Part shown: one piece after another, positions 1-8,448 of the stretch | Position numbering within the stretch: the first letter of the stretch is position 1 | Layout of the letters: every line of letters starts with the position of its first letter | DNA from: Pirellula sp. | GTDB taxonomy: Bacteria > Planctomycetota > Planctomycetia > Pirellulales > Lacipirellulaceae | DNA length: 64,000 nt | Assembly: GCA_013822725.1 (NCBI GenBank) | Contig: PNKX01000002.1 | Location: 129,001-193,000 of the forward strand | Direction: 5' to 3' | Notes under the pieces: model-generated | The model's database searches: none | Told to the model about the DNA's origin: nothing | The model's input: only the letters and a program-made list of their open reading frames with translations | Position numbers and translations under genes: made by a program

Positions 1-188
1 TCCGGCACGTTGTCTTCGTGGAAGATCGCCTCGACGGGGCATTCCGGCACGCACGCTTCGCAGTCGATGCATTCGTCGGGGTGAATATACAAGATCTGTT
101 CACCCTCGTAGAAGCACTCGACCGGGCATACCACCACGCAGTCGGTGTATTTGCAAGCGAAGCAAGGCTCGCACACAACGTGGGTCAT
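1..188 (-). CDS. Ferredoxin, FdxA-like (C-terminus beyond window edge)
   Basis: Only the first 62 codons lie in the window. The protein begins [20 protein letters not shown] and carries two cysteine clusters: an N-terminal one with the irregular spacing C-x2-C...CKYTDC...CPVECF, and a second C-x2-C-x2-C-x3-CP cluster ([15 protein letters not shown], about residues 40-54). This is the pattern of small 7Fe or 8Fe bacterial ferredoxins of the FdxA type, soluble electron carriers. The start codon at 188-186 is preceded by AGAAGGAG at a normal distance. The redox partner cannot be told from the window because the downstream side is cut off. Confidence 0.9.
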   Translation of the reverse strand, partial: MTHVVCEPCFACKYTDCVVVCPVECFYEGEQILYIHPDECIDCEACVPECPVEAIFHEDNVP

Positions 189-607
189 CGTCGGAATTCT
201 CCTTCTATCGCGGCAACACGAATGGATGGACTGGCTAATCGCCTCGGCGTTTCCGCCGCGGAATCCAAAATCTGTCCGCTCGTCGGACCGAAGTTGTATC
301 GTAGCACTCTCGCCAAACGGCCGACAAGTATTGATGAGCGAACGAGTTTCGGCCACGCCGACCTTGCTCGCCGCGGCAATCTTAGATTCGGCTAGTAGCA
401 GCGTCAACCCGAGGAAAACCTTGCCCAATCGGACGTTTCCCCGCGATTTTCGGGACTTTCGCCCCGTTTGCGCTCGGCTCCCGGCGACTTTGTCTTGCTC
501 CGCGCTTCCCTGCTATCTAGAATCGGATGGAGCGGTCGCGACCCGTGGCGCTATTCGCTCACAAGGCCAGGAGCTGTGGGGCTCAACCGATAAGGTGGTG
601 AATCGAC
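189..607. other. Intergenic region without recognised gene
   Basis: This stretch separates the divergently transcribed ferredoxin and ECF sigma-factor genes, so it should contain both promoters. Open frames across it have no plausible start context or recognisable protein pattern. I see no strong hairpin or repeat. Confidence 0.5.
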
Positions 608-1171
608 GTGGCGCTTTCCGACATTGACCGCAATCTGCTGGAACGCTGTCTTGCCCGCAAGCCGCGGGCGTGGGAAGACTTTGTTGATCGTTTTACCGGC
701 CTCGTGATTCACGTCGTGAATCACACGGCTCGCTGCCGGTCGATCATGCTCAGTTCGGCTGATCGCGAAGATCTCACGGCCGACGTGCTGCTGGCCATCG
801 TTCGCGACGATTTCGCCGTCCTCCGGCACTTCCGCGGCAAGAGCAGCCTCGCGACCTACCTGACGGTCGTGGCCCGCCGCATCGTCGTCCGGAAGCTGGT
901 CGACACTCGCACAGCCACCTCGCTTGGCGCCGCCGCCGATGCGGTCGCCGGCGCCGACGGCGCTTCGAGCGAGCAACGGATTACCGACCGCGAAGAGGTC
1001 GAGCAACTCATGGAGCAGCTCGACGACAGCGAAGCGGCCGTCGTGCGGATGTATCACCTGGAGGGGAAGACCTACCAGGAAATCAGCCGCACCACCGGGA
1101 TGCCGACGAACAGCGTCGGCCCGATGCTAACTCGCGCTCGCGCGAAGTTACGCAATGCCGGCGCCCGGTAG
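608..1171 (+). CDS. ECF-type RNA polymerase sigma factor
   Basis: 187 residues, the usual length of an extracytoplasmic-function sigma factor. Region 2 covers roughly residues 10-85 (ARKPRAWEDFVDRF ... ADREDLTADVLLAIV ... FRGKSSLATYLTVVARRI). Region 4 covers about 120-185 and ends in a helix-turn-helix (EGKTYQEISRTTGMPTNSVG). The start is GTG at 608, behind a GGTGG stretch; no better ATG fits. It would direct core RNA polymerase to a small regulon. No anti-sigma factor is adjacent, which is common in planctomycetes, so the signal is unknown. A REPIN-like palindrome begins right after its stop codon. Confidence 0.9.
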   Translation: MALSDIDRNLLERCLARKPRAWEDFVDRFTGLVIHVVNHTARCRSIMLSSADREDLTADVLLAIVRDDFAVLRHFRGKSSLATYLTVVARRIVVRKLVDTRTATSLGAAADAVAGADGASSEQRITDREEVEQLMEQLDDSEAAVVRMYHLEGKTYQEISRTTGMPTNSVGPMLTRARAKLRNAGAR

Positions 1172-1175
1172 CCCT

Positions 1176-1297
1176 CGTTCCCACGCTCTGCGTGGGAACG
1201 CAATCATCGACGCTCCGCGTCGCAAACTGAGCATCTGGCATCGTCGTAATTGCCGCAGAGCGGCATAGCGTGCGTTCCCACGCAGAGCGTGGGAACG
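1176..1297. repeat. REPIN-like inverted pair, CGTTCCCACGC family
   Basis: Two 27-bp arms at 1176-1202 and 1271-1297 are exact reverse complements. Each arm is itself a hairpin (CGTTCCCACG / CGTGGGAACG). The 68-bp centre contains smaller palindromes. No T-run follows, so it is not a simple terminator. Confidence 0.85.
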
Positions 1298-1329
1298 ATG
1301 CATCCTTCGCTCCGCTCAGGATGACCTAT

Positions 1330-1905
1330 TCAGAATCCTGGTCCGCGCAGATCGATCGTGCCGCTTGGCCAACCGTCGCCGCCAGGGTATCTCAGCACCA
1401 CCTCGTCCCAGAATGGGCAAGTCTTCGGTCCGTCTCCCAGCGAGTTAATGATCGTGTTCTGCACCGGCACGGCGCCGAGCTTTTCGTAGAACCCGCGCAC
1501 CAAATGGTTTGTTTGGAACAAGGCGAACGGAAACTCGCCGGCGTCGACCAAGCCGAACGCCGCCCGCACCACCAACTCGCCTAGTCCGCGGCCGCGCACC
1601 GCCGCATCAGTGCAGACTCGCGCCAAGCCTCCAATCACCATCTCGCCTTGCGTCGTTCGAATCTCGCGCGGCAGCACCGCTGCGTGAGCAATCACGCGAT
1701 CGTCCTCAACCACGACCAAAGACCGCGGCGCCAGTCCGAGCTGGCCGCGAAACTCGCGCGACAAGGCGAGTTGCTGCTCCGCTCGATCGGCGGCGGTGAG
1801 GTGCGGCTTCGGCCAGACCTGAGCGATCAGATCGCCAATCTGCTTGGCCTGAGCGGGAGTGAAATCGCGCACGTCCCAGATTTCGACGGGCATAGCGGCA
1901 ATCAC
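1330..1905 (-). CDS. GNAT-family N-acetyltransferase
   Basis: 191 residues. The GNAT fold is visible: an N-terminal helix region (PAQAKQIGDLIAQVW), strands leading to the acetyl-CoA pyrophosphate loop (CTDAAVRGRGLGELVVRAAF, the R-G-x-G-L motif near residue 106), and the C-terminal GFYEKLGAVPV segment typical of the last helix-strand. It should transfer an acetyl group from acetyl-CoA to an amine; the acceptor is not predictable. The start is probably GTG at 1905, nine bases behind GAGGA. ATG at 1893 (MPVEIWD) is the alternative. Confidence 0.82.
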   Translation of the reverse strand: MIAAMPVEIWDVRDFTPAQAKQIGDLIAQVWPKPHLTAADRAEQQLALSREFRGQLGLAPRSLVVVEDDRVIAHAAVLPREIRTTQGEMVIGGLARVCTDAAVRGRGLGELVVRAAFGLVDAGEFPFALFQTNHLVRGFYEKLGAVPVQNTIINSLGDGPKTCPFWDEVVLRYPGGDGWPSGTIDLRGPGF

Positions 1906-1934
1906 GATGGACGATCCTCGTAGCGAACTGGAGT

Positions 1935-1964
1935 GGCGTTACCCTAACAAAGGGTACGTTACGC
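1935..1964. repeat. Short hairpin between two minus-strand genes
   Basis: TACCCT and AGGGTA pair around AACAA, extended by GGCGT/ACGCC with a small bulge. It lies downstream of the 2103-2306 gene and upstream of the GNAT gene. No T-tract is present. Confidence 0.45.
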
Positions 1965-2102
1965 CGCCAAGCGAGGATCGCGCCGCGGGCTGAAATCGGC
2001 CCTTCTCAGGGCAACGCTTACCGAGATTTTGCCGGTTCGTTCCGACCGCGTGAGACCAAAAACCGGCTCGATCGCACCGAACGGTAAAACTGCGACCAGC
2101 CC

Positions 2103-2306
2103 TCATTCGTCGCCCAAGGCCTCTTTGATCAGCGACGAAAGGTCGAAATCGCCGGCGTCGATCGAGTCGAAGATCGATTCGTTGATCGTCCGCGCATCGT
2201 AGTCGGCTACCTTGGCGAGGATCTTCGCAATCTCGTCGAGGGTGTGCCCGCGCTCAGAGAGCCAGGCGACTAACTCGGCGTGACGCGGGTCGGCGTTATC
2301 TGACAT
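2103..2306 (-). CDS. Small conserved-looking hypothetical protein
   Basis: A 67-residue acidic protein beginning MSDNADPRHAELVAWLSERG and ending SSLIKEALGDE. It has no signal peptide or membrane segment and is probably two or three helices (LSERGHTLDEIAKILAKVADYD; INESIFDSID). The start ATG at 2306 is favoured over an upstream extension antisense to ispD because composition becomes coding-like only from here. It is divergent from ispD with a 190-bp gap. The function is not recognised; the helical pattern is loosely like a small nucleic-acid or protein-binding domain, but nothing proves this. Confidence 0.7.
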   Translation of the reverse strand: MSDNADPRHAELVAWLSERGHTLDEIAKILAKVADYDARTINESIFDSIDAGDFDLSSLIKEALGDE

Positions 2307-2495
2307 ATGGAACGGCCCTGCACTGAAAAAATTTGCATCGGCGACCTTAACCGGGCAGTTAGAGCATACCATACGCGCGGCGGCCGCTCGCTTGTCACGC
2401 GACTTCTTCCCAGCGGTTGGGCAGGGGGAGTAAGCTGAATTGTCGTCACGCTTCGGCGTTTGCCATTCATCCTTCGACCCGCGAGGGCGATTGCC

Positions 2496-3239
2496 ATGCC
2501 CACCTTTGCCGTCATCCTTCCCGCCGCGGGGCGCAGCACGCGCTTTCGCGATCAGAACTACAAAAAGCCGTTCGCCAATCTCGGCGGCCGAGCGGTGTGG
2601 CTTCATTCGGCGGAGCGGTTTCTCAATCGCAAAGACGTCAAGCAGGTGATCGTCGTCGTCGCCGACGAGGACCGCGAGGAGTTTGGTCGCAAGTTTGGCG
2701 CGAACTTGGCGATTATGGGGGTCGAGGTCTGCAGCGGCGGGGCAGAGCGAACTGACTCGATACAGAATGCGTTGGCGAAGGTTCGAGACGAAATCGATTT
2801 CGTTGCCATCCATGATGCGGCGCGTCCCTGCACGGCGGATAAGTTGATCGACCAAGTCTTTGCCGCCGCGGAGCAGCACGGCGCCGCGATCTTGGCGATT
2901 CCGGTTGCCGCGACGCTCAAGCGTGCTGCGCCAGGCAAGCCGGCGATGATTGCCGAAACGGTCGACCGCGCCGGCCTCTGGGAAGCCCAGACGCCACAGG
3001 TCTTTCGTCGGGAACTGATCAACAAAGCCTACGCAGCTCGCACGGCCGCATTGACGGACGATGCCCAACTCGTCGAGCGAATGGGGGCGTCGGTCGCGTT
3101 GGTGGAGGGTTCCGCGATGAACCTCAAGATCACCACGAAGGACGATCTTCGCCTCGCCGAGCAAATCCTCAAAGTGCTGCCCAAAGCCAAGCCCGAGGGA
3201 TTCTCGCACCCCTTTGCGGGCGACGACTTGTGGCGATAG
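2496..3239 (+). CDS. ispD: 2-C-methyl-D-erythritol 4-phosphate cytidylyltransferase
   Basis: 247 residues, close to the family norm of about 230. It couples MEP with CTP to give CDP-methylerythritol in the non-mevalonate isoprenoid pathway. Visible motifs are the nucleotide-binding LPAAGRSTRF near the N-terminus, KPF, the DAARP loop (about residue 103), the AIPVAATLKR segment, and the TPQVF motif before the C-terminal helices. The start at 2496 is supported by GAGGGCG just upstream and by the MPTFAVILPAAG start expected of the family; an in-frame ATG at 2460 would add an unlikely leader. ispF is not adjacent, so the MEP genes are scattered. Confidence 0.95.
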   Translation: MPTFAVILPAAGRSTRFRDQNYKKPFANLGGRAVWLHSAERFLNRKDVKQVIVVVADEDREEFGRKFGANLAIMGVEVCSGGAERTDSIQNALAKVRDEIDFVAIHDAARPCTADKLIDQVFAAAEQHGAAILAIPVAATLKRAAPGKPAMIAETVDRAGLWEAQTPQVFRRELINKAYAARTAALTDDAQLVERMGASVALVEGSAMNLKITTKDDLRLAEQILKVLPKAKPEGFSHPFAGDDLWR

Positions 3240-3249
3240 CCCCGGGAAT

Positions 3250-3362
3250 CAGCGATTTATGATTTAGGATTTCTGATTTATGATGGGCTGTCACCTAACC
3301 GCAACGAGTTTGTTTTGGCAGTGCCCAATCTGAAATCCTAAATCTCAAATCATCAATCCTTT
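3250..3362. repeat. Imperfect inverted repeat, TGATTTAGGATTT family
   Basis: An AT-rich left part with TGATTTAGGATTTCTGATTT and a right part with AAATCCTAAATCTCAAATCA form an imperfect long palindrome between ispD and tyrS. The AT-rich content contrasts with the surroundings. It may act as a terminator for ispD or be a dispersed element. Confidence 0.6.
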
Positions 3363-3365
3363 CCA

Positions 3366-4658
3366 ATGTCTTTCTTCGCAGACCTCCAATGGCGCGGCCT
3401 CGTTCACCAAGCCACCGATCCAGCGCTTGGCGCTTGGCTCGATGAAAAATCGCGCACCATCTACGTCGGCTTCGATCCGACGGCCGACAGCCTCCACGTC
3501 GGTCACTTGCTCGGCGTGATGATGCTCCGCCGTTTTCAGCGGGCGGGCCATCGGCCGATTGCCGTCGTTGGCGGCGCCACGGGGATGATCGGCGATCCGA
3601 GCGGTAAAAGCGCTGAACGGAATCTGCTCAGCAAGGAGCAATTGCAGCTCAACATCGACGGCATGAAGCGACAGATGGAGCAGTTCATCGACTTCGATGA
3701 AAGCCAACCGCGGGCGCTTCTCTTGAACAACTTTGATTGGACGGGCCCTTGGAGCTACCTGGAGTTCCTCCGCGACATCGGCAAAAATTTTCCGGTGAAC
3801 GTCATGCTCGCCAAGGACTCGGTGAAGAGCCGGCTCGGCCGTGGCGACGACGGCGACGCGCAGGCGGGGATGAGCTACACCGAATTCAGCTACATGCTGC
3901 TCCAGGCCTACGACTTTGTGCATCTGCATGACCGGCACAGCTGCGAATTGCAGGCGGGCGGCAGCGACCAGTGGGGGAACATCACCGCGGGGATCGATCT
4001 TGCTCGCAGGATGCGCGGCGCTCACTTGCACGGCTTCACTTGGCCGCTGCTCACGAAGAGCGACGGGGCCAAAATGGGCAAGACAGAGTCAGGCGCTATT
4101 TGGCTCGACCCCGTCCGGACTAGTCCCTACCAATTTTATCAGTACTGGTTCAACGTCGACGACGCCGACGCAGCCAACTGCCTGCGACTACTCACCGAAC
4201 TTTCGCAGGCCGAAATCGAAGCACTCGATGCATTGCGCTTGGCTGACGCCGCGAAGCGTGAAAGTCAGCGGCGGCTGGCCGAGGAACTGACGAAGCTCGT
4301 TCATGGCGACGCTGGTTTGAAGGCCGCGAAACAGGCGACCGACATCTTCTTCGGCGCCGAGATCAGCGATCTCACCGACAAGGAACTTGGACAGATCTTC
4401 GCCGACGTGCCGAGCAAGGAGTTGCCGGCGTCGACGCTGCAGGGCGCCGGGCTTTCGGTGATCGACGCGCTCGTGGAAGCGGGGCTGGCTGCGAGTAAAG
4501 GCGAAGCGCGCCGGACCGTGACGCAGGGGGGGGCCTACGTCAACAATCGGCGGGTCGACGGAGTCGATGCGTCCCTCACGCCGAGTAGCCTAGCGAGCGA
4601 AACAGTCGTGGTTCTTCGCAGCGGCAAGAAAAAATATGCCCTGCTCCGTTTCGCCTGA
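3366..4658 (+). CDS. tyrS: Tyrosyl-tRNA synthetase
   Basis: 430 residues, the normal size for bacterial TyrRS. This class I enzyme activates tyrosine with ATP and charges tRNA-Tyr. The HIGH motif reads HVGH at residues 44-47 (DSLHVGHLLG), and the KMSKS loop reads KMGKT (about residue 236). The tyrosine pocket segments YVGFDPTADS and SYMLLQAYDF are present. A C-terminal S4-like RNA-binding part ends the protein (GLAASKGEARRTVTQGGAYVNNRRV). It is followed 12 bp later by the glycerate kinase gene, so the two may be co-transcribed. Confidence 0.97.
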   Translation: MSFFADLQWRGLVHQATDPALGAWLDEKSRTIYVGFDPTADSLHVGHLLGVMMLRRFQRAGHRPIAVVGGATGMIGDPSGKSAERNLLSKEQLQLNIDGMKRQMEQFIDFDESQPRALLLNNFDWTGPWSYLEFLRDIGKNFPVNVMLAKDSVKSRLGRGDDGDAQAGMSYTEFSYMLLQAYDFVHLHDRHSCELQAGGSDQWGNITAGIDLARRMRGAHLHGFTWPLLTKSDGAKMGKTESGAIWLDPVRTSPYQFYQYWFNVDDADAANCLRLLTELSQAEIEALDALRLADAAKRESQRRLAEELTKLVHGDAGLKAAKQATDIFFGAEISDLTDKELGQIFADVPSKELPASTLQGAGLSVIDALVEAGLAASKGEARRTVTQGGAYVNNRRVDGVDASLTPSSLASETVVVLRSGKKKYALLRFA

Positions 4659-4670
4659 TAGGCTAGCCGC

Positions 4671-6038
4671 ATGCTTCGCACCCCGGAACAGTTGCGAGCG
4701 GACGCGCTCCGTATTTGGCGGGCCGGCCTCGACGCCGTTCGCTCGCCGCAGTTGATCTTCGACGCGGTCGAAGTCGAGGGTTCGACGCTGCGCCTCGGCG
4801 ATGAATTCTTCGACTTAAATGCGATCGACCGCATCGGCGTCGTCGGCGGCGGCAAGGCGGCTGCCGGGATGGCGGTGGCGCTGGAACAGGCGCTCGGGCC
4901 GCGGATCTTACGGGCCAAGCACGTTCATGGGCTTGTGAACGTTCCGGCCGATTGCCTCCAGCCAACCGATGCGATCCGACTGCACGCTGGTCGGCCTGCC
5001 GGCGTCAACGAGCCGACCAGCGAGGGAGTCGCCGGGGTTCGCGAGATGCTGCGGATCGTCGCCGAACTCGGTCCGCGCGACCTTTGCATTTGCTTGATCA
5101 GCGGCGGCGGCTCAGCCTTGCTGCCAGCGCCGATCGACGGCTTTGCGTTGGAAGACAAAGTCGCGCTGACGCGCGAGATGTCGGCTCGCGGCGCCACGAT
5201 CGAGCAGATGAACGCCGTTCGTCGCGCCCTGAGTCGCGTGAAGGGGGGCGGGCTCGCGGCGGCTTGCCGGGCGGGGAGGTTGGTGGCGCTCATTCTCTCT
5301 GACGTTCCTGGCGATGACTTGGCGGCGATCTCGTCGGGGCCGACCATGCTGGGGGCCGCTAAGCCGCGAGCGGCGATGGAGGTTATCGAAGCGCTGTCGT
5401 TGGCCGCGATTCCTGCCGGCGCCAACGCTCAGGCATTGTTGCGAGAGCGGATGGCAGCGGACGGTGAGCAGGAACCGGCTGCGAATCCGTTCGGCTGCGA
5501 GATCTCCAACCTGCTGATCGGCAACAACGCCACCGCCGTCGACGGGGCCGGCGTTGAGGCCGAGCGGCTGGGCTACAGCCACGCGATGGTTTCGGCCAAC
5601 GCCCCCGAGGGACTGGTCGAGGAAGTCGCCGCCGGCATTGTGACGATGGCCCGGCGGATGCGCGACGAGCCGGGGCCTGACTGCCTGATCAGCGGCGGCG
5701 AGCCAACGGTCCGCCTGGCGCCCGCCGCCGAGCGGGGGAGGGGAGGGCGCAATCAGCAGCTCTGCCTGGCGGCCCTGGCGGAGCTTGCCGACTGGCGGCG
5801 GCTCTGCCTCCTCTCGGGCGGCACCGACGGCGAGGATGGCCCCACCGACGCCGCTGGGGCCTGTGTGGACGAACTGATCGCCGCGGAGGTGCAACGGCTT
5901 CATCTCGATCCGCGGCCATCGCTGGCCCGCAACGACGCTTACACGTTCTTCGACGCCGTCGGTGGGTTGCTGCGGACCGGGCCGACGCATACGAACGTCT
6001 GCGATCTGCGAGTTTTGACGGTGAGTCGCGCCGACTGA
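4671..6038 (+). CDS. Glycerate 2-kinase, MOFRL/GckA type
   Basis: 455 residues, typical of the type-2 glycerate kinase family (N-terminal DUF4147 domain and C-terminal MOFRL domain). It phosphorylates D-glycerate with ATP, normally to 2-phosphoglycerate, linking serine or glyoxylate metabolism to glycolysis. Key stretches are GGGKAAAGMAVALE (about residue 62), LISGGGSALLPAP (about 143), ISGGEPTVRL and LSGGTDGEDGPTDAAGA in the MOFRL half. It starts 12 bp after tyrS. An 11-bp inverted repeat lies 55 bp behind its stop. Confidence 0.93.
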   Translation: MLRTPEQLRADALRIWRAGLDAVRSPQLIFDAVEVEGSTLRLGDEFFDLNAIDRIGVVGGGKAAAGMAVALEQALGPRILRAKHVHGLVNVPADCLQPTDAIRLHAGRPAGVNEPTSEGVAGVREMLRIVAELGPRDLCICLISGGGSALLPAPIDGFALEDKVALTREMSARGATIEQMNAVRRALSRVKGGGLAAACRAGRLVALILSDVPGDDLAAISSGPTMLGAAKPRAAMEVIEALSLAAIPAGANAQALLRERMAADGEQEPAANPFGCEISNLLIGNNATAVDGAGVEAERLGYSHAMVSANAPEGLVEEVAAGIVTMARRMRDEPGPDCLISGGEPTVRLAPAAERGRGGRNQQLCLAALAELADWRRLCLLSGGTDGEDGPTDAAGACVDELIAAEVQRLHLDPRPSLARNDAYTFFDAVGGLLRTGPTHTNVCDLRVLTVSRAD

Positions 6039-6093
6039 CGGCTGGCGGGCGACCGTTCAACAACATCGAGAAATCGCTAGTCTGCCAAGGGCG

Positions 6094-6134
6094 CCATGTC
6101 TGCCGTGTCTGCCATGTGTTATTGGCAGACATGG
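6094..6134. repeat. Inverted repeat behind glycerate kinase gene
   Basis: CCATGTCTGCC at 6094-6104 and GGCAGACATGG at 6124-6134 form an 11-bp stem around a 19-base loop that contains another GTCTGCCATG copy. No T-tract follows. It could be a weak termination or processing structure. Confidence 0.55.
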
Positions 6135-6296
6135 GGACAGAATGGACAAAACGCTGGCCGATGTGCGCAGCGGTTCCGTTGCCGCCGTGGAGTTCAGTTT
6201 CTGCGGCGGAGGATTTGAATTAATTGAGTTGTCAAAGAACGGATTGTGTTCATGTGTATAGTAATGGATTGAGTGGCCGTTTTCTAGTGAGCGCAT

Positions 6297-6329
6297 AAAA
6301 AAGCCCCCAGTTTGAAGAACCGGGGGCTA
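6297..6329 (-). terminator. Rho-independent terminator of DUF1598 gene
   Basis: Read on the minus strand, AGCCCCCGGTTCTTCAA leads into ACTGGGGGCT and then a TTTTTT run. A seven-pair GC stem followed by U's, 29 bp behind the stop codon of the DUF1598 gene, is a textbook intrinsic terminator. The same first 17 bases recur in a hairpin at 47539. Confidence 0.9.
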
Positions 6330-6357
6330 AGAGTTGATGTGGCTTTGGCGATTGGGC

Positions 6358-7761
6358 TTAGTCCCACCACCATTGGTTGGCGGGGAGGCTGCTCAGGTCG
6401 ATCGAGGCCTTCGCCTTGGCGACGGCGCCATCTTTGTCGGTGATGCGGTTCTCGGCGTCGACCGCCTGGTTGGCGCGAATCTCCACGCCGCCGCCGACGG
6501 GGGTCATCAGGCGGTTGCCCTTCCACATGCTGTTCACCGCGGTGGCGACTTGCTTGGGGGCGTTGTAGGTTTCGACCGAGTAAGCGGCCTCGTCGCCGAG
6601 GGCGCCGAGGTTGATCTCGGCCTGGCCGTAGAGGTCTTGCTGTTGGATGAAGGCCGCGGCGACGAGCAGGTCGACGCAGTTGCGGAGCTGGCCGTAAACG
6701 GGCGCCTGTTCGGCGAGTTCGTTGTACTTTTCGGTGAAGCTCTTGGTGAACTTCTTGCTGGCCGGGCTTTGGGCGGCCGTGCCGGAGCGTTCGCCGCCGG
6801 CGCCGACGACTTCATCTTCGCCGACCAGCTTCACGCCCGTGCCGACGAACTCCGCGGCGAGGCCGTCCTCGGCCACCTTGATCCGCTGATAGTCAGGCAC
6901 GAAATACCAACGTTGCAGAGCATTGCGAGCGATCGAAGCCGGGTTCGACATGGCAACGAAGCTGGCGATGTTCACCGGCGGCTCTTCGAGGCCGATGCCA
7001 ATGAGCTTCATCCGGTAATCGGCTTCGACCAGCACCTGGGCGAAGTGAGTGTCGGCCGGGACGCCGCCGACGGTGATCACCTGCAGGCCGAGGCTTTCGC
7101 GGAGGCCGTCGACAATGAACTGCTCGTCGCCGGGGCCGATTTGGCGACCCATCTGGCTAAGGAACTGTTGCATCTGCATCAGGCCCTCTTGGGTCGGATC
7201 GATCGAACAGTAGACGAGCGAGTTCTTCTTGCCGTTGGGGGCGAAGGTCCGCAGGGCGACGGCGAGGTCTTCCAATTCCAGAATCGGTTGCCCCGAATTC
7301 CAGCCGACGACGCGGCCGTCGGGAGTCTCGACCCAACCTTCAGCAGGACCGGCGAGAACGATGTCTTTGGTTTCGGGGTAGTAGAAGACGTACTTCACGC
7401 GGGTGAGGCCCGCGAGGTTCCGCATCATTTCGTCGGGGGCTTGGCCGGCGGCGACCGCCGCGTCCATCTGCTTGATTAAGCGGGTGAGCGAGACCTTGCG
7501 GAGCTTGCTCGGCTGGAAGACGTCTTGCCCGAGTTCGGCCTGCGCTTGTTCGATGCGCGTCTGCATCAACTGGCCGGTCGGGTCGCTCTTTTCGAGACGC
7601 TTCAGCACGCCGTCGGCGTCGACGGCGACGCCGGAGAAGGCGCCGGTGCCGATCGTCCCGCCGCCGCCCGTACCTTGTGCGAGTGCGGTCGTCGTGATCG
7701 CGAGAGCGAGCAGGGCGGCCACGCAGCGAGCGGCGCGTAGTAACGACGAGTACGACGACAT
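6358..7761 (-). CDS. DUF1598 domain exported protein
   Basis: 467 residues. The N-terminus MSSYSSLLRAARCVAALLAL...TTTALAQG is a Sec signal peptide cleaved near ALAQ. The mature protein contains the planctomycete DUF1598 pattern: FYYPETKDIVLAGPAEGW, then EDLAVALRTF, then CSIDPTQEGL, and HFAQVLVEADYRMKLIGIGLE. The function is unknown. The domain is described mainly from planctomycetes, so it is also a taxonomic marker. The start at 7761 is chosen because GAGG precedes it and the signal peptide begins there; an upstream ATG at 7953 would put 64 unlikely residues in front. A strong terminator follows. Confidence 0.88.
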   Translation of the reverse strand: MSSYSSLLRAARCVAALLALAITTTALAQGTGGGGTIGTGAFSGVAVDADGVLKRLEKSDPTGQLMQTRIEQAQAELGQDVFQPSKLRKVSLTRLIKQMDAAVAAGQAPDEMMRNLAGLTRVKYVFYYPETKDIVLAGPAEGWVETPDGRVVGWNSGQPILELEDLAVALRTFAPNGKKNSLVYCSIDPTQEGLMQMQQFLSQMGRQIGPGDEQFIVDGLRESLGLQVITVGGVPADTHFAQVLVEADYRMKLIGIGLEEPPVNIASFVAMSNPASIARNALQRWYFVPDYQRIKVAEDGLAAEFVGTGVKLVGEDEVVGAGGERSGTAAQSPASKKFTKSFTEKYNELAEQAPVYGQLRNCVDLLVAAAFIQQQDLYGQAEINLGALGDEAAYSVETYNAPKQVATAVNSMWKGNRLMTPVGGGVEIRANQAVDAENRITDKDGAVAKAKASIDLSSLPANQWWWD

Positions 7762-8448
7762 GACGACCTCAGCAGGATCTAAATGGTTTGATGCGAGCGA
7801 CCGAGTGTGCAAACCGCTGGCCAGGGCCTGAAACGGATGCGCGGTCAAACTTCTCTGTTCGTGCCTAAGCCATCTGGGGAGATGGCCTCGATGGTTCCTA
7901 ACAGCCCGGCCCAGCCGTCGTTTCGGATTGGCGAAACGGCGTAAACTGGGCAAGGGCCGATGCTTCTGATCTTAATTGCGGTCGGGCGGGGAAGCAAGAA
8001 TTCGCCTCCCTTTGGGGCGTTCTTAGGGAATTTTAACCGCCCAGGACGCCAAGGACGCCAAGGGAAAGCGGGGAGGAATTGAACCACGACGGCACTACGG
8101 ACACGACGAAACGAACGGGAACAGAAGTAGCCCGCGAATCACGCGAATCTGCGCGAATGAAGGAGCCAATATGAATTTCATTCGCGTCAATTCGCGTGAT
8201 TCGCGGGTAAACTCTTCCCTTCCCTTGGGTCCAGGGCGGTTTTTCTGATGAGCGCCGAGGCCGAAGAATCGGCAGAATTGGCGTGAACCGCCGCGGTGAG
8301 GCGAAAAAGCAACGTCTCGCGTGGGATTCTGGCCTCACTCTCTTATCTAGGCGCTACATTTTACCAGCCGTGCCCCTGCGCGGACGGTCGCCGTGCGCTC
8401 CTTGCGCCGGCGATCCGTTGGCCGCAGGGCGGTTGTCCGCCTCCCCAC
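7762..8448. other. Repeat-rich intergenic region between divergent genes
   Basis: This 690-bp gap separates the divergent DUF1598 and DUF11 genes. It contains a tandem GACGCCAAG patch (about 8037-8062), a GAACCACGACGGCAC-type patch (8081-8110) and a long palindrome at 8131-8207. No gene is recognised. Confidence 0.6.
8131..8207. repeat. Long inverted repeat, CCCGCGAATCACGCGAAT family
   Basis: The 18-bp arms at 8131-8148 and 8190-8207 are perfect reverse complements. The pairing continues inward imperfectly through GCGAATGAA and TTCATTCGC, giving a stem of about 30 bp with a roughly 14-base loop. Confidence 0.85.

Noticed and set aside
1171-1330. Intergenic palindromes as ordinary terminators
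   Set aside because: Most lack a T-run, come as paired arms far apart and recur as families; only 6297 and 57414 meet intrinsic-terminator criteria.
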